A stretch of 64,000 bases of DNA from contig NZ_SWCO01000005.1 of assembly GCF_005117025.1 (NCBI RefSeq), positions 434,001-498,000 on the forward strand. Reading direction: 5' to 3'. The first letter of the stretch is position 1; each line of letters begins with the position of its first letter. Origin of the DNA: Alteromonas portus. GTDB lineage: Bacteria; Pseudomonadota; Gammaproteobacteria; Enterobacterales; Alteromonadaceae. Under the pieces are notes generated by a model. It made no database searches, was not told the DNA's origin, and was given only the letters and a program-made list of their open reading frames with translations. The position numbers and the translations under genes are program-made. Below, piece by piece: positions 46,766 through 55,068 of the stretch.

Positions 46766-46861
46766 ATGAAATTCCCTTTCTCGCTATCAGGCGCGAGTTT
46801 TCTATAGTTTGTTTATCCTACGCTGTCATAGTCGCTCTTACTTGTCAAAAAATAGCCAGTT

Positions 46862-46901
46862 AAAAAGAAAAAAGCCGCAATCAGCAACGTGATGCGGCTT
46901 T
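46862..46901 (-). terminator. Minus-strand terminator of the 18-codon ORF
   Basis: On the minus strand AAAGCCGCAT pairs with the later TGCGGCTTT, and a T-rich tract (six Ts, C, five Ts) follows. It lies 50 bases after the tiny ORF, whose transcript it would end at about 150 nt. Confidence 0.8.
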
Positions 46902-46950
46902 CCGAGCTGGGCTGACAAGGCAGCCTTATAGAGCAATTGCGTAAAAGGGG

Positions 46951-47007
46951 TTAGCTAGAACGACCCTCACTCATAGCTGCCTGTTCAAATACCTTAACTC
47001 TAGACAT
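46951..47007 (-). CDS. Candidate 18-residue peptide with near-perfect ribosome site
   Basis: On the minus strand AGGAGGTGAT, a near-exact anti-16S match, lies seven bases (counted from AGGAGG) before ATG, followed by MSRVKVFEQAAMSEGRSS and TAA, then an intrinsic terminator. ORF, ribosome site and terminator make a compact unit of about 150 bases, divergent from a PQQ-type dehydrogenase and upstream of the esterase. The peptide is not recognised; it lacks the E-x3-Y of PqqA. It could be a microprotein, leader or toxin, or the transcript may act as RNA. Confidence 0.55.
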   Translation of the reverse strand: MSRVKVFEQAAMSEGRSS

Positions 47008-47276
47008 ATGATCACCTCCTCATCTTCGTTGCTAAAACTAAATTGAAAATAACATAGGCGAGGCTTAAGTAAAGCATGGCTTCATTAAAGAAAGTTTAGG
47101 GCAGTACACACCATTCCAAAATACGAATAACGAAACCAAATCGATAATATAAACCTGTTCAATTAAATCTACGTAATCAATGCTAACTGAAACCCTTTGC
47201 GCCGCCCGTTTACATGGTATTAATGCTTTAACGTGCACCCAGCAGTACGCAAACCCTAAAAAAGGCTAGAACTACA
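47008..47276. other. Promoter region between the tiny ORF and the sugar dehydrogenase
   Basis: AT-rich and gene-free; it must carry divergent promoters for the 18-codon ORF and the dehydrogenase. Confidence 0.45.
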
Positions 47277-48467
47277 ATGCAAATAACAAACACGCATAAA
47301 ACCAGCGAGAGTGGGAAAGCCGCACTACTGGTTACCCTTTTTGCCACCTCTTTCTTTACCCTTGCTCAATCAAACTCATCTGAACAAGTCGAAATGAAGG
47401 GCAGTAAGGGCACTTCTGTAACGGGTAATGTATTGGCATCCTTCGATAGCCCGTGGGCCATGACGTTTTTGCCAGATGGGCACAGCTTGGTAACGGAAAA
47501 GGCTGGCACTCTGTGGTTGCTTGATGAAAATCAGCAGAAGCGTTTTGCGGTAAGTAATGTGCCAAGCGTTACTGCACGCGGGCAGGGCGGTTTGGGGGAC
47601 GTTATTATTCATCCTGACTTTGCGTCTAATAACACCATTTATATTTCCTATATTGAACGGGATGAAAAAGACGATGCGTTTAGCGGTGCAGTAATTGAGC
47701 GAGCCACGCTTAGTGTTGATGATAGTGGAGCGAAGCTGTCTGATAGAGAGCTTATTTGGCGTCAGTCGCCGAAGGTGACCGGGAATGGTCATTATTCTCA
47801 CCGCATGGCGTTTTCACCTGATGGCTATTTGTTTATTACCTCGGGCGAGCGCCAAAAATTCACGCCAGCTCAAAACATGGCAATGAACTTAGGTAAGGTG
47901 CTGCGCTTAAATGACGACGGTAGCGCACCTGAAGATAATCCGTTTTACGGCCAGGGCAGTGTAAACGAACAAATCTGGACGTTAGGTCACCGCAATCCGC
48001 TAGGCATCGATTTTGATGAGAAAGGTAATTTATGGGCTCATGAAATGGGGCCGCGCCATGGCGATGAACTTAACCTTATCGAAAAAGCTCGCAATTATGG
48101 TTACCCAACGGTATCGCAAGGCGACCATTATTCAGGTGTTAAAATTCCAAATCATGAAGACATTCCTATTTTTAAGTCACCTGAATTAGCGTGGGTGCCT
48201 GCTATTAGCCCCGCCGGCTTTATCATTTACAAAGGCGATAAGTTTAGCGACTGGAAAGGTAATGGTTTCATCGGCGGTTTGTCTTCAAAAGCGCTGGTTC
48301 GTGTTGCCTTTAATAAAGACGATAAAGGTAAATGGAAAGTTGAAGAAGCGGAGCGCTACGAATGGGGCAAGCGAGTACGCGAAGTTGAACAAGACAGCAT
48401 GGGCAACATTTATGTGCTTGAAGACAAGGAAGGCGGTCGACTGATTAAACTGGTTTCAGCCAAGTAG
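47277..48467 (+). CDS. PQQ-dependent aldose sugar dehydrogenase (YliI/Asd-like)
   Basis: A 396-residue exported six-bladed propeller of the glucose/sorbosone dehydrogenase family, which oxidises aldoses with PQQ. Family blocks: FDSPWAMTFLPDGHSLVTEK, GQGGLGDVIIHPDF, YSHRMAFSPDGYLFITSGER, TLGHRNPLGIDFDEKGNLWA and HEMGPRHGDELNLIEKARNY, with the GHRNPQG-like segment contacting PQQ. A signal peptide ends near residue 31 (LAQ). No PQQ biosynthesis genes lie in the window. Confidence 0.88.
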   Translation: MQITNTHKTSESGKAALLVTLFATSFFTLAQSNSSEQVEMKGSKGTSVTGNVLASFDSPWAMTFLPDGHSLVTEKAGTLWLLDENQQKRFAVSNVPSVTARGQGGLGDVIIHPDFASNNTIYISYIERDEKDDAFSGAVIERATLSVDDSGAKLSDRELIWRQSPKVTGNGHYSHRMAFSPDGYLFITSGERQKFTPAQNMAMNLGKVLRLNDDGSAPEDNPFYGQGSVNEQIWTLGHRNPLGIDFDEKGNLWAHEMGPRHGDELNLIEKARNYGYPTVSQGDHYSGVKIPNHEDIPIFKSPELAWVPAISPAGFIIYKGDKFSDWKGNGFIGGLSSKALVRVAFNKDDKGKWKVEEAERYEWGKRVREVEQDSMGNIYVLEDKEGGRLIKLVSAK

Positions 48468-48597
48468 GGCTAACCTAATCGGCGTATTTTTTGCCGCGTT
48501 TAATTAGTGCATCTAAATACATAAAGAAAACTACGAGCAGGTAATTATCTGCACCAAATCACGTTATAATAACGGGCAAAAGTTATTAGGAATTAAT

Positions 48598-49050
48598 ATG
48601 AAAGTTTGTGGTGTAGATTTAAAAGGTAACGAGGCAATTGTTAGTTTAGTATCGCTGGCTGACGGTCTGTTTCATTTACCAGACTGCCGTACTCGTCGTC
48701 TAACCCTGGCCGATACCAGTGCGAAGGGGCTAAAAAGCTTTCAAAGTACTTTTGCTAAACTGGTAGAAGACTACAAAATTGATGCTGTGATCATACGTCA
48801 GCGTCAAAGCAAAGGTAAGTTTGCGGGAAGTGCAATTGGCTTTAAGCTAGAAGCGGCTATCGAATTGATTGATGGGTTAGAGGTTGTTGTATTTAGCCCT
48901 ACGGATATTAAAGAGTCGCTGCGTAGAAACCCACTTGCAGTGCCTTTTTCCGACACTGGTTTAAAGCAGTTCCAAGAAACCGCCTTCACCACCGCTTATG
49001 CATGGCTTATGAAAAATGAGTATGCGTCACAAGAGTCTGAACAAGGATAA
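48598..49050 (+). CDS. DUF3010 family protein
   Basis: A 150-residue protein with the opening MKVCGVDLKGNEAIVSLV, an RNase H-like first strand with an aspartate, typical of DUF3010. It is common in gammaproteobacteria and of unknown function. AGGAATTAAT gives its ribosome site. It appears to be a single-gene transcript. Confidence 0.8.
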   Translation: MKVCGVDLKGNEAIVSLVSLADGLFHLPDCRTRRLTLADTSAKGLKSFQSTFAKLVEDYKIDAVIIRQRQSKGKFAGSAIGFKLEAAIELIDGLEVVVFSPTDIKESLRRNPLAVPFSDTGLKQFQETAFTTAYAWLMKNEYASQESEQG

Positions 49051-49196
49051 ACATAAGTTTGCTGCTCAGACGGAGAACTTTCTTGTGCCTGCATTTATTG
49101 TGCGGGCTCCACCCCTACTGGTTATGCCCTTCGAGATTGATTTTTAGCTTAGATATGGCAGACTTGGGCTAGACGTCGTTACTTTGAGAACAAGGA

Positions 49197-49733
49197 ATGT
49201 TGAAAGTCGTTTTCTCTTCTAAGCTGTCACAGCAGCTGAATCTCACAACACTGATCCTATCTATTTTTTCAATTTGCTTTGTCGTAAGAGCCATATTTCT
49301 TTTAGACATTGATGAAGACAAGTTATCGATTCCATTGTCTGAGTTCATAAACCTATTCACAAATTTAGAATTTTTTCAGTTAGCTTTGTTGCCTGAATTT
49401 TGGAACTTCAGTGATTTGACGTTAGGTAATTTAGTGGCAAATCTAGGCACTATGGCAAACGCCTACGCTGCTATATCGTTATGCATTTTCTGCATGGGAT
49501 TATTAATTTTTCACCGCTCTATGATGAGATTATCCCTTCGCTATTGTGGAGTAATGCTTTTTGTCATGGGGTGGACACACCTTTTAGTAGCGAAGCTTGT
49601 GTTACTCTCATCGCTGCCAGTATTACTCACAGGTCCCGTTGTAGCTGTTGGATTAATGTCTGTCCTGTATTTTAGTATTCCTTGTTTTATCGTTGAAGCA
49701 ATTTACTTTCTCAAAGGAAAAGAAAGCCTGTGA
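49197..49733 (+). CDS. Four-helix membrane protein coupled to a diguanylate cyclase
   Basis: A 178-residue integral membrane protein with about four hydrophobic segments (near 15-35, 88-106, 115-135, 142-170); not recognised. The C-terminal codons overlap the following GGDEF gene by four bases (GTGA), so the two are made together, and this protein may be a membrane sensor or partner for the cyclase. Confidence 0.6.
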   Translation: MLKVVFSSKLSQQLNLTTLILSIFSICFVVRAIFLLDIDEDKLSIPLSEFINLFTNLEFFQLALLPEFWNFSDLTLGNLVANLGTMANAYAAISLCIFCMGLLIFHRSMMRLSLRYCGVMLFVMGWTHLLVAKLVLLSSLPVLLTGPVVAVGLMSVLYFSIPCFIVEAIYFLKGKESL

Positions 49734-50425
49734 AAAAACTATTTATCTCAGCTATTTTGGTTTTCTCCTCTGCGGTAGACGCGTTATCAGACGCAGTTTT
49801 TGAGTATCAAGAAGTTGCAGCGAATGCCATTATGCTTGCTATTGTACTGGCTATAAATCTACTGTTTTTCTTTTCACTTTTAACGATAGCTGGCTTTTTG
49901 AGTAGAAAAAAAGGAGCTGCCTTAGAAGCGGCGGAGACGTCTGCGAATTATGATCCGCTTACCGCACTACTCAATCGGAGAGGCTTTGAAGCTGCTATGA
50001 AGAAAAAAGAGGGCGTAAAAGGCTTTCTCCTGATTGTTGATATTGATGATTTTAAACAGATTAACGACACTTATGGTCACTCTCACGGGGATAAAGTTCT
50101 TAAAGAAATTTCAACTCGCCTATCAAATGTCGTCAGAAGTGAAGATGTATTAGCAAGGCTGGGAGGAGAAGAGTTCGTATTATTTATATGTTCTGAAGAG
50201 GAGGTGGAAGAGTTGGCCGATAGGTTAGTTAAAAGCGTAGCAAGCAAGCTTTTTCATTTAGATATTGATATAAACATTCAGGTCACGATAAGCGTTGGCG
50301 CGGCACAACTTAACGACTTTTATACACACTATGAGTCAGCATACGAAAAAGCGGACATCTCTCTTTATGAAGCTAAAAAACAGGGTAAAAATCAGTTTGC
50401 TGTTTCGTTATCTCCTTGTGTGTAA
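49730..50425 (+). CDS. Membrane diguanylate cyclase (GGDEF)
   Basis: Makes cyclic di-GMP. A signal-like segment and one transmembrane helix (about 33-56) are followed by a GGDEF domain with the active GGEEF signature at residues 145-149 and an RSED inhibitory I-site five residues upstream, so it should be active and product-inhibited. Start is GTG 49730 with AAAGGA upstream. It has almost no periplasmic part, so sensing probably comes from the preceding overlapping membrane protein. Confidence 0.9.
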   Translation: MKKLFISAILVFSSAVDALSDAVFEYQEVAANAIMLAIVLAINLLFFFSLLTIAGFLSRKKGAALEAAETSANYDPLTALLNRRGFEAAMKKKEGVKGFLLIVDIDDFKQINDTYGHSHGDKVLKEISTRLSNVVRSEDVLARLGGEEFVLFICSEEEVEELADRLVKSVASKLFHLDIDINIQVTISVGAAQLNDFYTHYESAYEKADISLYEAKKQGKNQFAVSLSPCV

Positions 50426-50487
50426 GCACGAGAGTATGACTAACAGTTAAAAGTAAGAGTAGAAACATTCCCATAGCGGTTGATTAT

Positions 50488-53400
50488 TTACCTCAGCATC
50501 CCCTTAACTTTATCATTTAATTCCAACAAAGCTGCGTGAAGAGCTTTTAACTGGTTATCGAATATGTCGGTTGTTTTATGCTCGTTGCGCTTTATGGTTA
50601 GCTCTATCGTGCTAGCTAATTCAGCAAGGGTAAAGGCGCCTATATATCGAAGTGCTGTAGTGAATATATGCGCTATGCGTTCGATGGACGGGTAATCTTG
50701 GGTTTCAATGGCTTTGTGTAAGGCATTGAGTTCATCTTCCAAGGCGATAAAGTCTTTAAGTAGCTCTTTATACAGTGCTTCGTCGCCCAGCAGTGTTTCA
50801 AGTGCTTTAGGTTTGTCGATGAATGTAAGTGATGAGTTTGCTATGGTTGTTTCATTCGTTACTTCTGAAGTAGCCGAAGACTGCCTTTTATCTAGCACTT
50901 CAACAAGTACGTCAAAAAAGCGGTTAGGGTCTACAGGTTTATTAATATGACCATCCATGCCCGCCGCTAGGCTCTTATCGATGTCTTGTTGCATAGCATG
51001 AGCGGTTGTGGCAATGATAGGCAAAGTTAACTTCAGCTCTTTTCTGATATGTTTGGCCGCGGTTAATCCATCCATTACAGGCATTTGAATATCCATCAAT
51101 ACCACGTCAAATGCGCTGTCCTTACGTAATATGCTAACTGCTTCTAAACCATTGTTAGCAACTTCAATAGTAGCTTGGGTGTCGTTTAACAGGCCAAGGG
51201 TTACTTTTTGGTTTAGTGCATTGTCTTCTGCAAAAAGAATGCGGGTGCCTTTTAGGTTAGGTACGGCTGGCGTGTCTTTGGGTAACGTTTTTGCTTTTAC
51301 GTTTAGGCACAGTTCTTGTAATTTATCTACTAGCTCACTGGTACTAAATGGTTTTTTAATAAAGTTGCGAATACCCAACTGACTCGCTTGCTCGCGCATG
51401 CGTGGCGATTCAAAAGCGTAAAGCATAATTACTTTTGGCTGCTTGATTGAAAACTCTTGATTCATTATTGCGGCCACTTCCAAGCCGTCAATATCTGGCA
51501 TATTCCAATCTAAAATTAGCAGATCATAAGGTGATGATGTCGCTAACGCCGTACGCATTTTAACAACCGCATCTTTTCCGCCAGTGGCAATGTCGGCTTG
51601 AATGTTAGCCACAGAAAGGGCCTCTAAAATGGCGTTTCTAGACGCTTCAATATCGTCGGCGATAAGCACTTTCAACGCAGAAAGCTGATTAGATGGCGAA
51701 ATGATTTGCTGGGTTGCGTCGGGTTTAACTTTTACCGTAAAGTGGAATATAGACCCTTTCCCCAACTGGCTTTCTACCCAAATTTCACCCCCCATTAATG
51801 ACGTAAGCTGCTTACAGATTGCTAAACCTAATCCTGTACCACCGTAGCGACGCGAGATAGATTCATCACCTTGATTAAAGGGTTGAAACAGCTGAGCTTG
51901 ATGAGCGGTAGTCAGCCCAACGCCAGAATCCTTCACTTCAAATTCAAGCATAATATCGTCAGTGGTTTGTTGGCATCTAACGCTCACCGAAATAAGCCCG
52001 TCTTCGGTAAATTTAAGGGCGTTGCTTAACAGGTTGTTCAGCACCTGCTGAATGCGTAGTGGATCGCCAATTAAGTTTAGCGGTACATCGCGTGAGATAT
52101 GTTGAATAAGTTCAATGTGCTTTTCTTGTGCTCGTGCAAGGTGCAACCTGATGGTTTGGTTAACGAGCGCATCTAAATTGAATTGCGTCGATTCGATATC
52201 GAGCTTGCCAGCCTCAATTTTAGAGAAGTCGAGTATGTCATTAATGATACTCAGCAGCGTTTGAGATGCACCTTCAATTTGTATTAAGTTTGTTTGTTGT
52301 TCTTTGTCTTCAGCGGCACGTTGTGAAAGCTTGGTCAAACCAATGATAGCATTTAGGGGCGTGCGAATTTCATGGCTCATACGAGCGAGAAAATCTGATT
52401 TCGCTTTCGTCGCTTTGCGCAAATCTTGCGTTAATGTATCAAGGGTTTTTCTCTGCTGCCGAGTTCTAAGCCATAAACCAACAACTAAGCCCAGCGAAAG
52501 AATGACAAAGCCGATAAAGTACAGTTGCTGAGTATTTTTTTTCTTTTGAATGAGGTTGCGCTGCTCTTTTAACTGGTTGTCTTTTTCAAGCAGCTTTATT
52601 GTTTCTTCTTTTTCTGAAATGGCTAGACGTACGCGGTGAAGGGCCATTAGCTTCGACTGCTGTTCGTTGAAGCTTTGTTTAAATGCTTGTCTATACTGTT
52701 TAGAGTATTCAAGCGCAGCCGCTAAATCGCCGGTTTGCTCACAAAGCGTTATAAGCTGATTTAAAACATCAATGACCAATGCTTTGTCATTTTTTATGAT
52801 GTCTTTATCAAGCCCTGCCTCAAGTTCAGCAATGGCAAGTTCCAGCTCGCCCTTTTGCTTATAAATATCTACTAAATGAAGAAGGTGCGAACCTTCGTTA
52901 TAACGAAATCCAACCTGTCGGTCAGCTTCAGCCGCCTGATTAAGTTTTTTAAGCGCCTCGCTTAAATTGCCTTGCGCAATATGGAGTTCGGACATGGCAC
53001 TGTAAACAATGCCAATGAATGGGTAGTTAGCTTCTCGAAGCAGGCTTTCGGACAAAAGCAGACTAACTTTTGCGTCTTGATACTTACCAAGTGCTCTTTG
53101 CGCATACCCTTGAAAGAAATAAGCAGTGCCTTCACCTTCTTTACTGTTAAAACGTTGTGCAGCAGACAAGTATTGGTGAGCAAATGTCAGCATGAGTTCA
53201 TAGTCTTTTAGCGACATATAAACATTGCCCATGGCACTATATACCAACAGAACGCGGTCACTTTCAGCTTCATTGAAAAAGTCTAGCGCATAGTGCATAG
53301 CTTTAAGCGCGTTGGCGTGTTCGCCAGATAAATCTAGAATTAAGCCTTCTAAACGGTACGACTCCGCAAGACCCAGTAAATTGCTTCCCGATTCGGCGTA

Positions 53401-53697
53401 TTTTCTTGCTTCAAGCAGTGCTTCGTAAGCTTGGACATAGTCTTGTTTTAAAATATAAAAGTAAGACTTTATGTTTAAAAAACGCGCATGCTCGAAATCG
53501 TTAGGGTGAGCCGCCAAGAACGCGTGTAATTCCGCAAATGTGTCTTGGACTGAAGGATCGTTTTCTTGGATACGGGTCTTAAGCCCATTTAGTTGGACTA
53601 TGGGCGATGAAGTGCTGTCTTGCGGTGCGGCGAAAGCGCGAGCAGGTAGTGTCATTAAAGCAATGACACTAATAATGCACAAGACAAAGCGCTTCAT
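50488..53697 (-). CDS. TPR-sensor hybrid histidine kinase with two receivers and Hpt
   Basis: A 1069-residue membrane sensor. A signal peptide (about 1-23) leads a periplasmic TPR array (about 40-345) and coiled coil, then one transmembrane helix (about 391-411), HisKA (His442 in SHEIRTPLNA), HATPase (NLLSNALKFTE; GTGLGLAICKQ), receiver 1 (Asp730 in LLILDWNMP), receiver 2 (Asp869 in VVLMDIQMP) and an Hpt-like end with His1010, whose usual LKG after the His is replaced by IFTT. It starts 17 bases after the stop of the borosin precursor gene, so it is translated from the same operon, suggesting it senses or responds to the peptide. Confidence 0.92.
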   Translation of the reverse strand: MKRFVLCIISVIALMTLPARAFAAPQDSTSSPIVQLNGLKTRIQENDPSVQDTFAELHAFLAAHPNDFEHARFLNIKSYFYILKQDYVQAYEALLEARKYAESGSNLLGLAESYRLEGLILDLSGEHANALKAMHYALDFFNEAESDRVLLVYSAMGNVYMSLKDYELMLTFAHQYLSAAQRFNSKEGEGTAYFFQGYAQRALGKYQDAKVSLLLSESLLREANYPFIGIVYSAMSELHIAQGNLSEALKKLNQAAEADRQVGFRYNEGSHLLHLVDIYKQKGELELAIAELEAGLDKDIIKNDKALVIDVLNQLITLCEQTGDLAAALEYSKQYRQAFKQSFNEQQSKLMALHRVRLAISEKEETIKLLEKDNQLKEQRNLIQKKKNTQQLYFIGFVILSLGLVVGLWLRTRQQRKTLDTLTQDLRKATKAKSDFLARMSHEIRTPLNAIIGLTKLSQRAAEDKEQQTNLIQIEGASQTLLSIINDILDFSKIEAGKLDIESTQFNLDALVNQTIRLHLARAQEKHIELIQHISRDVPLNLIGDPLRIQQVLNNLLSNALKFTEDGLISVSVRCQQTTDDIMLEFEVKDSGVGLTTAHQAQLFQPFNQGDESISRRYGGTGLGLAICKQLTSLMGGEIWVESQLGKGSIFHFTVKVKPDATQQIISPSNQLSALKVLIADDIEASRNAILEALSVANIQADIATGGKDAVVKMRTALATSSPYDLLILDWNMPDIDGLEVAAIMNQEFSIKQPKVIMLYAFESPRMREQASQLGIRNFIKKPFSTSELVDKLQELCLNVKAKTLPKDTPAVPNLKGTRILFAEDNALNQKVTLGLLNDTQATIEVANNGLEAVSILRKDSAFDVVLMDIQMPVMDGLTAAKHIRKELKLTLPIIATTAHAMQQDIDKSLAAGMDGHINKPVDPNRFFDVLVEVLDKRQSSATSEVTNETTIANSSLTFIDKPKALETLLGDEALYKELLKDFIALEDELNALHKAIETQDYPSIERIAHIFTTALRYIGAFTLAELASTIELTIKRNEHKTTDIFDNQLKALHAALLELNDKVKGMLR

Positions 53698-53714
53698 AAT
53701 TCGCTTACTATAAG

Positions 53715-53918
53715 TTAGTAGCTAATAACGCGAATGGTTTTACTGGTATCGTCAAAGCGCTTAGTTAGCTCGTCCCAGTCTTGATCGGCAATGATTTTTA
53801 CTTCTTCGGAAGATAAGCCGTATTTCTTAGCTGTTGCAACAGGGTCGCTTTTATAGGCTTCCATTAGCTTGCTGTTGGTATCTAACTCAACCAAGAAATC
53901 TTCAATAGATTTTGCCAT
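53715..53918 (-). CDS. Split borosin precursor peptide
   Basis: A 67-residue peptide (MAKSIEDFLVELDTNSKLME at the start) with a helical LigA/SonA-type leader: residues ~5-30 and ~34-52 are two helical pairs (KSDPVATAKKYGLSSEEV, then IIADQDWDELTKRF), followed by a short tail DDTSK and a hydrophobic C-terminal TIRVISY, the likely backbone-methylated core. AAAGGA sets its ribosome site. It lies 14 bases after the methyltransferase gene, the order seen for SonM-SonA of Shewanella oneidensis. The exact methylated positions cannot be told from sequence. Confidence 0.83.
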   Translation of the reverse strand: MAKSIEDFLVELDTNSKLMEAYKSDPVATAKKYGLSSEEVKIIADQDWDELTKRFDDTSKTIRVISY

Positions 53919-53932
53919 TTTTATTTTCCTTT

Positions 53933-54760
53933 CTAATTTATTGTTGGGTTTCTGTAGTCAATCACTTGCTGTTCTGTCAGTCCTAACTTCGCAAGACGGT
54001 CTTGTCGGTATGCAGGCAAACCCAGCGAAGGTACGACGAGTGTCGACACTAATGTGGGTTTGGCGGATTCCAGCTCACATAGCCGAACTTTTTCTATTTT
54101 GGGCTCGCAAAGCGGCAGCGTTGCGGCCTCATAAATAATGAGTTCGTGGTCAGTCGGATAATGTTCAGCCAATATATCTGCCAGCATGGCCAACCCCGAT
54201 TGACTATGATTTGCATCTAACACACTTAATGTTGCTTCTCCGGCTAGGCCGATTTGCCAGATAATTTGTGTCATGTGTGGGTCAATTCGGTAATCACGAA
54301 ATAGAAATTGCGTCGCTTCATATGATTGGCAGCCATAACGTGAAGGGTCTAGGCCTAAATCGGCTATTAAACAATCTTCTGCTGACACGCCGGGCAACAT
54401 CTGTGCCTCTAAATTCATCTGCCTTACACGACGAACCGCTTCATGCGATGGGGTAACAAACACACCAGGGTGACCATAAAAAGCTACGCATACTTTATTG
54501 CCTTCTACCACAGATTGCACAATGCGGTCGGTCATTTCAGAATAGGTAAGGGCGCGGGATTTGCCTTCTTCGTAAAGATCATCTAGCGAGACGCTATTAG
54601 GATTAAGTTTGGTTACCACGTGTTCGCCAATTTTGTTCATGATGCCCATAAACACGATGTCGGCATTTTCAATGTGGCTTTTAGCGGCAATGGTCATTTG
54701 CCCCGCAACGCTGATACCTGTGCCGACAACAATGAGCGATCCCTTTTTAGTGGTGTCCAT
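53933..54760 (-). CDS. Borosin peptide alpha-N-methyltransferase (SonM-like)
   Basis: A 275-residue stand-alone enzyme of the tetrapyrrole-methylase fold, with VVGTGISVAGQMT for SAM binding and VAFYGHPGVF in the mid-domain. Tyr63, Arg69, Tyr73 and Tyr95 have the spacing of the catalytic residues Tyr66, Arg72, Tyr76 and Tyr98 of the fungal borosin enzyme OphMA (recalled). The overall sequence, including LTKLNPN-like KLNPNSVSLD, GVSAEDCLIADLGLDPS and YEATQFLF, follows SonM. No porphyrin or cobalamin genes are nearby, against a tetrapyrrole role. First gene of the operon with the precursor and hybrid kinase. Confidence 0.85.
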   Translation of the reverse strand: MDTTKKGSLIVVGTGISVAGQMTIAAKSHIENADIVFMGIMNKIGEHVVTKLNPNSVSLDDLYEEGKSRALTYSEMTDRIVQSVVEGNKVCVAFYGHPGVFVTPSHEAVRRVRQMNLEAQMLPGVSAEDCLIADLGLDPSRYGCQSYEATQFLFRDYRIDPHMTQIIWQIGLAGEATLSVLDANHSQSGLAMLADILAEHYPTDHELIIYEAATLPLCEPKIEKVRLCELESAKPTLVSTLVVPSLGLPAYRQDRLAKLGLTEQQVIDYRNPTIN

Positions 54761-55068
54761 ACTTCCTAAACCGTTTGCGACACTGATATTTCATCCACTA
54801 TAAAATAGAATTAAGGTTTTTGCTATATTCCCAGGCTAACCGTGGAGGCATAAGCCTTATTAAAAAACTCTAACCTGGTTTACGCTATTATCGAAACACA
54901 TCGACAGTAAAAATAACTCAAACAGGTTATTAGCGTGGTTTTAATTAATGTAGAGCGAACTATAAACAAGCCTTATGCAGAAGTACTCTGTTTTGCGCGC
55001 TAAAAACATAGCCAATGGTAATGCTGTTATTGAAAAAAGTACTCTTTCACCCAAGCGAGCAGATACAA
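54761..55068. other. Region between recQ and the borosin operon
   Basis: Carries the promoter of the borosin operon (minus strand) and the end of recQ transcripts. No gene and no strong terminator was recognised. Similar segments AACCTGGTTTACGC and AACAGGTTATTAGCG occur about 50 bp apart and may be regulator sites. Confidence 0.4.

Noticed and set aside
46951..47007. PqqA-like precursor beside the PQQ-type dehydrogenase
   Set aside because: The peptide lacks the conserved Glu-x3-Tyr, and no pqq genes are present.
53933..54760. Tetrapyrrole (cobalamin/siroheme) methylase
   Set aside because: No cofactor genes nearby, and the adjacent precursor plus OphMA-like catalytic spacing fit a borosin enzyme better.
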